Below are positions 4,684 through 10,323 of a DNA stretch of 12,023 bases, piece after piece. The notes beneath the pieces were generated by a model. The model had not been told where the DNA came from and did not search any database. It saw nothing but the letters and a program-made list of their open reading frames with translations. The position numbers and the translations under genes were made by a program. This DNA is from an uncultured Bacilli bacterium (lineage in GTDB: Bacteria; Bacillota_I; Bacilli_A; RF39; UBA660). Where the stretch lies: contig CANRLB010000029.1 of the NCBI GenBank assembly GCA_947631365.1, positions 1 to 12,023 on the forward strand. Direction: 5' to 3'. The first letter of the stretch is position 1, and each line of letters opens with the position of its first letter.

Positions 4684-6249
4684 ATGAAATACAAAGTTTT
4701 ATATCGAAAATATCGACCACAAGATTTTAATGGAATAATTGGTCAAGATTATATTATTACAACATTAAAAAATTCTATTAAAAATAATAATATTGCCCAT
4801 GCTTATATATTTTCTGGACCTCGGGGTACTGGAAAAACAACCACAGCTAAAGTATTTGCCAAAGCTATAAATTGTGTAAATCCAGTTGACGCCAACCCAT
4901 GTGGAAAATGTGATTTTTGTGTACATTTTCAAGATAATCCTGATATAATAGAAATAGATGCGGCATCCAACAATGGTGTAGATGAAATAAGGCAACTCAT
5001 TGAAAATATAAAATTAACACCAACAAATGGTAAATATAAAGTTTATATTATTGATGAAGTCCATATGCTTACAACTAGTGCTTTCAATGCTTTATTGCTT
5101 ACTTTAGAAGAACCGCCCACGCATTCCATCTTCATTCTTGCAACAACGAATATAGAAAGCGTTCCAATAACGATTCTATCTCGTTGTCAAAGATTTGATT
5201 TTCAAAAAATTAAAATTGATGATATGATTAAGTGCATGGCCGAGATATGCACGAAGGAAGAATTAATCATAGATGAAAGAGCCTTAAAGGAAATTGCCTA
5301 TCTTGCAGATGGTGGAATGCGTGATGCTTTAAGTTTACTAGACCAGTTATCGAAAAGCAAGGATAAGATAACCCTAGAATTTATTGAAGAACAATTTAAA
5401 ACAATATCTCAAAAAACAATTAATGAACTTTTTGACTATCTAGAAAATAATGATATTACTAGGATGTTAAAATTATTAGATGATTTAAAAAAAAGAGCTG
5501 TTGATTACAAAATATTAGTAAAAAAGCTTATTGATCAAGCTAGTTATCGAGCTCAAAATATTTTTTTAGAAAATAAGATTGTAAGACTATCATTTCAAGA
5601 TTACAAAAAATTAATTATAGATTTAGTTGATAGTTTAAATAAAATTAATATAAATGTTGATTCTTACACAGTCTTAGAAATGATTTTATTAAGCTATTTT
5701 TCTTCAAGTAATGAAACACTGGAAACTAAGAAAGAAATAGTTGCTGAAGAAAATACGGCGGAAATAAGTAATAATGAAGAAGGACTCAAAAAAGATGATA
5801 ATAATAAAAGTAAATTGGAAGATTTGGTTAAATTAAGAATAAATAATTGCTTTTGTAACGCTCAAAAAAAATATTTAGAAGAGCTTAAGGGAAAATTAGA
5901 AAATCTAGCATTAATTAACTCACCTGGTAAAGTAAAAGGGATAATAATGGATTCTACCTTAGTCGCCGCTTCCGATAAAAATTTAATTTTTACGGCATCT
6001 GGTGATCATAATGTTTCCTCCGCCAATAAAATGTTAGATGAAATAGAAGCTAGTTTAAGTAAGGAATTAAATAGCGAATATAAGGTTATATTTATCTCGG
6101 AACAAAGATGGCAAAAAGAAAAAGCAGAATATATCAATAATCTTAAAAATAAGAAAAATTATGAATATATTGAAGAACCAGAAGTTATAAAAAAAGACCA
6201 AGATTTAATAAATAATGTTTTCGATATATCCAAAGTTGAAATAGTTTAA
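4684..6249 (+). CDS. dnaX: DNA polymerase III clamp-loader subunit tau/gamma
   Basis: 521 residues, near the B. subtilis DnaX length (~563). AAA+ ATPase of the clamp loader, which opens the beta clamp and, as tau, binds polymerase and helicase. Seen: YRKYRP start (7-12), Walker A GPRGTGKT (45-52), a zinc module with Cys64, Cys73, Cys76 and Cys79, Walker B IIDEVH (122-127), sensor 1 ATTN (153-156) and the SRC arginine-finger motif (166-168). Domain III ends around residue 340; a charged, Glu/Lys/Asn-rich linker (about 345-380) leads to a C-terminal tau-type domain. A perfect slippery heptamer A AAA AAA lies at 5865-5871 (codons 395-396); a -1 shift there would end at TAA 5886-5888, but there is no proof it is used. 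Ribosome binding site AAAGGA at 4671-4676. The stop overlaps the Shine-Dalgarno of the next gene. Confidence 0.96.
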   Translation: MKYKVLYRKYRPQDFNGIIGQDYIITTLKNSIKNNNIAHAYIFSGPRGTGKTTTAKVFAKAINCVNPVDANPCGKCDFCVHFQDNPDIIEIDAASNNGVDEIRQLIENIKLTPTNGKYKVYIIDEVHMLTTSAFNALLLTLEEPPTHSIFILATTNIESVPITILSRCQRFDFQKIKIDDMIKCMAEICTKEELIIDERALKEIAYLADGGMRDALSLLDQLSKSKDKITLEFIEEQFKTISQKTINELFDYLENNDITRMLKLLDDLKKRAVDYKILVKKLIDQASYRAQNIFLENKIVRLSFQDYKKLIIDLVDSLNKININVDSYTVLEMILLSYFSSSNETLETKKEIVAEENTAEISNNEEGLKKDDNNKSKLEDLVKLRINNCFCNAQKKYLEELKGKLENLALINSPGKVKGIIMDSTLVAASDKNLIFTASGDHNVSSANKMLDEIEASLSKELNSEYKVIFISEQRWQKEKAEYINNLKNKKNYEYIEEPEVIKKDQDLINNVFDISKVEIV

Positions 6250-6263
6250 GGAGGTGATTAACG

Positions 6264-6563
6264 ATGAATATGCAAAATATTATGGCTCAAGCTCAAAAAA
6301 TGCAAAGAGAAATAATGCAAAAAAAAGAAGAATTAGAAAAAATGGAATTTACTGGTAAATCTGAATGGGTTGAAGTAACATTTAGCGGGGCTCGCATAAT
6401 TAAAGATGTTAAAATATTAAAAGAGGGAATAATATCTGAAGATGATAAAGAAATTCTTGAGGATATGTTTCAAATAGCAACCAAAGATGCATTCATTCAA
6501 ATTAATAAAGCTATGAATGATAAATTAGGACAATATGCTGGTGCTTTAGATGGGTTGATGTAA
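6264..6563 (+). CDS. yaaK: YbaB/EbfC-family nucleoid-associated protein
   Basis: 99 residues, typical for the family. YbaB/EbfC proteins are small dimers with a tweezer-like fold that bind DNA; the family is nearly always encoded between dnaX and recR, as here. The sequence shows the expected N-terminal amphipathic helix rich in Gln/Met/Lys (NIMAQAQKMQREIMQKKEEL), the central strand with VEVTFSGARIIKDVKI and the conserved end LGQYAGALDGLM. The ATG at 6264 is chosen because AAGGAGGTGATT (6248-6259) is almost the full anti-Shine-Dalgarno complement, one of the strongest sites in the window; it overlaps the dnaX TAA. A second ATG two codons later is a minor alternative. The strong site suggests much higher output than dnaX from the same message. 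Exact function in this organism is not known. Confidence 0.93.
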   Translation: MNMQNIMAQAQKMQREIMQKKEELEKMEFTGKSEWVEVTFSGARIIKDVKILKEGIISEDDKEILEDMFQIATKDAFIQINKAMNDKLGQYAGALDGLM

Positions 6564-6564
6564 G

Positions 6565-7167
6565 ATGATATATCCTGAATTGTTACAAAAATTAATTAAT
6601 TTTTATAAAAGGTTACCAGGCGTTGGAGAAAAATCGGCAGAAAGAATGGCCTTAGCTACTTTAGAAATTAAAGATGAGGATATAAATAATTTTGCTAATG
6701 ATATAGTAAAGGCTAAAAAAGAATTAAAACCATGTAAAATATGTGGTCATTTAACTGAAAATGAAATTTGCAACATTTGTAGTAATCCTAACCGAGATAA
6801 AAATTTAATTTGTGTTACGGAAGATTACAAAAGTGTTTTCTCTTTCGAAAAAGTTGGTAATTACAATGGTGTTTATCATGTTTTAAATGGACTTATTTCT
6901 CCAATGGACAATATTGGTCCTGAAGATATAAACATTTCATCATTAGTAAAAAGAGTTGATAATCTAGACCATCCAGAACTTATATTAGCTTTGAAATCAT
7001 CTATGGATGGTGGGACTACTACATTATATATCAAAAAGATATTTGAAAAAAAGAATGTTGTTATATCTCGATTATCATATGGTTTACCTATGGGTGCTGA
7101 AATCGATTACTTAGATATAATAACGCTAGATAAAGCATTAGAAGATCGCAAAAAGATATCTGAATAA
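6565..7167 (+). CDS. recR: Recombination mediator protein RecR
   Basis: 200 residues, full length. RecR works with RecO (and RecF) to load RecA onto SSB-coated gaps. All family parts are present: helix-hairpin-helix RLPGVGEKSAERMAL (16-30), a four-cysteine zinc finger (Cys57, Cys60, Cys69, Cys72), a TOPRIM domain opening with NLICVTED (about 79-86), and the C-terminal Walker-B-like stretch with SRLSYGLPMGAEIDYLD. The start codon lies 1 nt after the ybaB stop, so translation is coupled; there is little independent Shine-Dalgarno. The dnaX-ybaB-recR order is widely conserved in bacteria and supports all three calls. Confidence 0.97.
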   Translation: MIYPELLQKLINFYKRLPGVGEKSAERMALATLEIKDEDINNFANDIVKAKKELKPCKICGHLTENEICNICSNPNRDKNLICVTEDYKSVFSFEKVGNYNGVYHVLNGLISPMDNIGPEDINISSLVKRVDNLDHPELILALKSSMDGGTTTLYIKKIFEKKNVVISRLSYGLPMGAEIDYLDIITLDKALEDRKKISE

Positions 7168-7183
7168 AAATTTTCTTACTTAA

Positions 7184-7189
7184 TATAAT
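7184..7189 (+). promoter_or_regulatory. Possible -10 element upstream of bofA
   Basis: A TATAAT hexamer in the 38-nt recR-bofA gap, 16 nt before the start codon. No convincing -35 lies 16-18 nt upstream, so this may be chance in A/T-rich DNA. Confidence 0.25.
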
Positions 7190-7205
7190 TTAGTAGGAGA
7201 AATTT

Positions 7206-7394
7206 ATGAAAATAAAATTGGGAGCAATATTAAAGCGGATTGTTTTCGCTTTTGGAATTATATATGGTATTGATATCATGTTAAAAAATGTTGGCGTTTA
7301 TCTACCTATTAACTTTTTTACAATTGGCATAACTTCTTTACTTGGTGCTCCAGGTTTATTATCATTGTTTGCTATCTTTTATTTTTTAGCTTAG
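7206..7394 (+). CDS. bofA: BofA-family small membrane protein
   Basis: 62 residues with two hydrophobic segments (about 7-26 and 38-61), so probably an integral membrane hairpin. The second half follows B. subtilis BofA closely: VYLPINFFT (31-39) against VHVPINLVT-like sequence there, and LLGAPG (45-50) against ILGIPG. BofA (87 residues in B. subtilis) holds the intramembrane protease SpoIVFB inactive with SpoIVFA until SigK is needed in the mother cell; this copy is about 25 residues shorter at the N-terminus. Its place right after recR is the same as in B. subtilis. The ribosome binding site is TAGGAGA (7194-7200). Whether this organism sporulates cannot be told from the window; the protein may have another role or be a relic. 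Family assignment rests on the short PIN and LGxPG motifs plus context. Confidence 0.8.
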   Translation: MKIKLGAILKRIVFAFGIIYGIDIMLKNVGVYLPINFFTIGITSLLGAPGLLSLFAIFYFLA

Positions 7395-7403
7395 GAGGTA
7401 AAT

Positions 7404-8270
7404 ATAAATTGTAGTGAATTAGAAAAATTAATAACGTATTATCATGAAAAAAAATTAGCCCACGCTTATCTAATTTCTACTAATAATACAGCAAAGTGTT
7501 TAAAGGTTCTTTTAAATGTTATAAAGAACATTTTTTGCGTTAATGGATATAAAGAAAATTGCAATAAATGTTCATTATGCCATTTAGTAGATATAAATAA
7601 CTTACCAAGCTTAAAAATAATTTACCCCGATGGGGATATGATTAAGAAAAATCAAATTCTGGAATTAAAAAGTTTATTTTCTAAAGCGAGTTTATATACA
7701 AAAGAATCAATTTATATAATAGTAAATGCCGAAAAGATGAATAAAGATTCTGCTAATACTATGCTTAAATTTTTAGAAGAACCAGATGGGGATGTAATTG
7801 GTTTTTTTATAACAAATGAAAGGGATAATATCATACCTACAATTAGTAGTCGTTGCCAATTAATCGAAGCTGATTTTACTAATGAAATATATGAAAAATA
7901 TAATATTACTTTAGAAAAATATGAAATATTAAAAAGTATTTTGAATGAATATGTTTATAAATTAGAGGTAGAAAATAATAATTCTATATTATATAATAAA
8001 CAATATATAAAAGATTTAGATAAAAATGATGAAAAAATACTCCTTCAAATTATGTTAGATATATATAAAGATGCTTTAAATAATAAATATTTAAAAAAAG
8101 AAATGGATAAGAATTATGAATATTTAAATAACTATTCCTTTATTAATTTAAAAAAGAAAGTAAATCTTCTTATTGAATTATTAAAAGAAATAAGTTATAA
8201 CATAAATACTGATTTACTTTTTGATAGATTAGTCATAGAAATAGAGGCGATAAACAATGAAAATTTATAG
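7404..8270 (+). CDS. holB: DNA polymerase III delta' subunit, with ATA start codon
   Basis: 288 residues if translation starts at ATA 7404. The frame is open from there with delta'-type sequence: KKLAHAYLIS (16-25), zinc cysteines 45, 53, 56 and 59, YIIVNAEKMNKDSANTMLKFLEEP (about 104-127) and the SSRC motif (148-151). The first in-frame ATG is 7638 (residue 79), which would drop the N-terminal fold and zinc module, so it cannot be the real start. A full AGGAGG (7393-7398) lies 5 nt before the ATA; TTG 7409 is out of frame and runs straight into TAG. The Walker A position reads STNNTAK, lacking the P-loop, as expected for a non-ATP-binding delta'. With DnaX and delta it forms the clamp loader. 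In B. subtilis tmk precedes holB; here bofA does. The Shine-Dalgarno overlaps the bofA stop, and the end overlaps the next gene by 14 nt. C-terminal domain is divergent. Confidence 0.88.
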   Translation: MNCSELEKLITYYHEKKLAHAYLISTNNTAKCLKVLLNVIKNIFCVNGYKENCNKCSLCHLVDINNLPSLKIIYPDGDMIKKNQILELKSLFSKASLYTKESIYIIVNAEKMNKDSANTMLKFLEEPDGDVIGFFITNERDNIIPTISSRCQLIEADFTNEIYEKYNITLEKYEILKSILNEYVYKLEVENNNSILYNKQYIKDLDKNDEKILLQIMLDIYKDALNNKYLKKEMDKNYEYLNNYSFINLKKKVNLLIELLKEISYNINTDLLFDRLVIEIEAINNENL

Positions 8271-9045
8271 TGTTATTTTTAAACAAAATGGTAAAAGATA
8301 TAATTTTGTCGGTGATTCAGAATATGAAAAAGAAGATTATGTAATAGTAGAAACTGAAAAAGGCTTACAATATGGTAAAGTTATAGATATATTAGAAATA
8401 GAAAACATTCCTAAAGATGAAGATAGAGAATATAGAAATATTGTTAGGAAAGCTACGGAAGAAGATCAAGCCATTTTTTATGAATTACTAAAAGAAAAGG
8501 AAGAAGCCCTTAACAAATGTCGAGAATTAGTTAAAAAACTTTCTTTAAATATGAATGTTATTAATGCCGATTTTACTTTTGATAAATCTCAATTGCTTTT
8601 CACTTTTACTTCTGATGAAAGAGTAGATTTTCGAGAACTTGCTAGGAAACTTGCAGGAATCTATCATACCCGAATTGAACTACGTCAAATTGGAGCTAGA
8701 GATAAAGCTAAAGAAATAAGTGGGGTTGGAGTGTGTGGTCAAAAATTGTGTTGTGCCAGATTCTTAGATCATTTAGATGCTATTTCGATGAATTATGCCA
8801 AAGATCAAAATTTAGCTCTTAATCCATCAAAAATAAACGGGGTATGTGGAAGATTACTTTGCTGTTTACAATATGAAAATGAAGCATATCTAGAATGTTC
8901 AAAAGGTATGCCTAATGTTGGAGATACCTATAATACGAAAAATGGCGAAGGAAAAGTAATAAGTATCGACATTTTAAATAGAAAATTTAAAGTATTAGTA
9001 GGTAGTAATAAAGAAGAAATTGAATTACCTAAAAGTAGTGAATAA
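8257..9045 (+). CDS. ricT: PSP1-domain protein, RicT/YaaT-like
   Basis: 262 residues, close to B. subtilis RicT (275). RicT forms a complex with RicA and RicF that carries iron-sulfur clusters and helps RNase Y mature certain mRNAs; it was first known from effects on sporulation, competence and biofilm. The sequence shows the PSP1 core (about 60-146) and the two Cys-rich signatures of the family, GVCGQKLCC (Cys160, 165, 166) and GVCGRLLCC (Cys197, 202, 203), plus Cys214. These are the likely cluster ligands. The C-terminal part (about 220-262) looks like a small beta barrel (MPNVGDTYNTKNGEGKVISI). The start at 8257 overlaps holB by 14 nt and has AGAGG at 8243-8247. holB-yaaT is the same pair as in B. 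subtilis. RicA and RicF genes are not in the window, so membership in that complex is inferred. Confidence 0.92.
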   Translation: MKIYSVIFKQNGKRYNFVGDSEYEKEDYVIVETEKGLQYGKVIDILEIENIPKDEDREYRNIVRKATEEDQAIFYELLKEKEEALNKCRELVKKLSLNMNVINADFTFDKSQLLFTFTSDERVDFRELARKLAGIYHTRIELRQIGARDKAKEISGVGVCGQKLCCARFLDHLDAISMNYAKDQNLALNPSKINGVCGRLLCCLQYENEAYLECSKGMPNVGDTYNTKNGEGKVISIDILNRKFKVLVGSNKEEIELPKSSE

Positions 9046-9046
9046 T

Positions 9047-9766
9047 ATGGCTAAAGAAAAAGTTTTAAATGATTTATTTGATTATGGTTTAAAAATATAT
9101 CAAAACAATACTGATTTTAAATTTTCTTTAGATTCTATTCTATTGGCGGAATATGTACATTTAAATAATAAGGTAAAAAACATTTTAGATCTTTGCAGTG
9201 GTAATGCTTCAGTTCCTTTAATTTTAGCCACTAAAACGAAAGCCAATATTACAGGCTTTGAAATTCAGAAAGAAATTTATAAATTGGGTATAGAAAGTAT
9301 ATATTACAATAAATTAGAAAATCAAATATTATTTTATAATGCTGATATAAAGGATCATGATACTTATATAAAAAACAAAAAATATGATATAATTACTTGT
9401 AATCCCCCTTATTTTAAAGTTCCAAATACTAACGTTATTAATAAAAATCCATCTTTATCTATCTCCCGTCACGAGATAAAAATAACATTAGATGAAATAT
9501 TTAATATAGCTAGTATGCATTTAAATACTAAAGGGGAATTTTACTTAGTTCATCGTGTAAATAGATTAGATGAAATAATATTATTGGGCTATAAATATAA
9601 ATTATTAGTTAAAAATATATCATTAATTAAAACTAAAACTCAAAATGAACCTTACATTGTCTTAGTAAGATGCGTTAAAGATGGTTTACCAGGAATAAAA
9701 ATTAAGGATAATATTTGTATTGATAATTTACAAACATATCAAAAATTATTTGAGGAGGAAAAATGA
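9047..9766 (+). CDS. yabB: TrmN6/YabB-type SAM-dependent methyltransferase
   Basis: 239 residues from the ATG at 9047, 1 nt after the ricT stop. Class I methyltransferase fold: SAM-binding motif I LDLCSGNASVPL (from Asp48 region, 47-58), an acidic residue in GFEIQ after strand 2, and the catalytic NPPY (119-122) of N6-adenine and related amino-methyltransferases. The N-terminal FKFSLDSILLAEY is a hallmark of the YfiC/TrmN6 family that methylates A37 of tRNA1-Val in E. coli; B. subtilis yabB lies in the same place near yaaT. The substrate here is inferred. An in-frame ATG at 9020 would add nine residues overlapping ricT; neither start has a strong Shine-Dalgarno, and 9047 fits the family better. 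The gene stops at TGA in an ATGA overlap with pth, the only TGA stop in the window. In B. subtilis yazA and rsmI follow; both are missing here. Confidence 0.9.
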   Translation: MAKEKVLNDLFDYGLKIYQNNTDFKFSLDSILLAEYVHLNNKVKNILDLCSGNASVPLILATKTKANITGFEIQKEIYKLGIESIYYNKLENQILFYNADIKDHDTYIKNKKYDIITCNPPYFKVPNTNVINKNPSLSISRHEIKITLDEIFNIASMHLNTKGEFYLVHRVNRLDEIILLGYKYKLLVKNISLIKTKTQNEPYIVLVRCVKDGLPGIKIKDNICIDNLQTYQKLFEEEK

Positions 9767-10314
9767 AATTAGTTGTCGGATTAGGTAATATAGGAAAAGA
9801 GTATAAAAACACAAGACATAATATAGGATTTTGGGTTGTTGATAATTATTTAGGTAAAGTAGATTGGAAAGTAAAAATGGAATCATATATTTATAAAACT
9901 AATTACCAAGATGAAGAAATTATTTTTATGAAGCCCATGACATATATGAATTTATCCGGCTTAGCTGTATCTAAAGTTGTTTCCTATTATAAAATAAAAA
10001 TTGAAGATATTTTAGTTATTCAAGATGATTTGGATTTACCTATTTCTATATACAAGGTAAAGAAGAATTCTTCATCAGGAGGACATAATGGAATTAAATC
10101 AATTATTACTGAATTAAAAACTGAAGAATTTGGTAGACTAAAAATAGGAATTGGTAAAAGTTTAAACATTCCAACTGATAAATTTGTTTTAGGGAAATTT
10201 ACCAAAAATGAAAATGATACTCTTAATAAAATGTTACCAGAGTATTTTAAGGTTATTGATTTATTTTTAAAAGAAGGTATTGAATACGCTATTCAAAATT
10301 ACAATCAAAACTAA
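9763..10314 (+). CDS. pth: Peptidyl-tRNA hydrolase
   Basis: 183 residues, normal length. Cleaves the ester bond of peptidyl-tRNAs that fall off ribosomes, recycling tRNA; essential in bacteria. The catalytic set is complete: Asn9, His19 in NTRHNIGF, Asn63 in KPMTYMNLSG, Asp88 in QDDLDLP and Asn109 in GGHNGIKS (E. coli Asn10, His20, Asn68, Asp93, Asn114). One deviation: the near-invariant GLGNPG reads GLGNIG (6-11). The start shares ATGA with the upstream stop and has a strong GAGGAGG at 9752-9758, 4 nt before the ATG, inside the Glu-Glu-Glu end of the methyltransferase. pth followed by mfd matches B. subtilis (spoVC-mfd), although there other genes lie between yabB and pth. mfd begins 9 nt downstream. 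Confidence 0.97.
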   Translation: MKLVVGLGNIGKEYKNTRHNIGFWVVDNYLGKVDWKVKMESYIYKTNYQDEEIIFMKPMTYMNLSGLAVSKVVSYYKIKIEDILVIQDDLDLPISIYKVKKNSSSGGHNGIKSIITELKTEEFGRLKIGIGKSLNIPTDKFVLGKFTKNENDTLNKMLPEYFKVIDLFLKEGIEYAIQNYNQN

Positions 10315-10323
10315 GAGGTAGTT

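Noticed and set aside
7409..7411. TTG as holB start
   Set aside because: It is out of frame with the delta' sequence and is followed at once by TAG.
9020..9046. Upstream ATG for the methyltransferase
   Set aside because: It would add nine residues that overlap the end of ricT, with no better ribosome binding site and no match to the family N-terminus; still possible.
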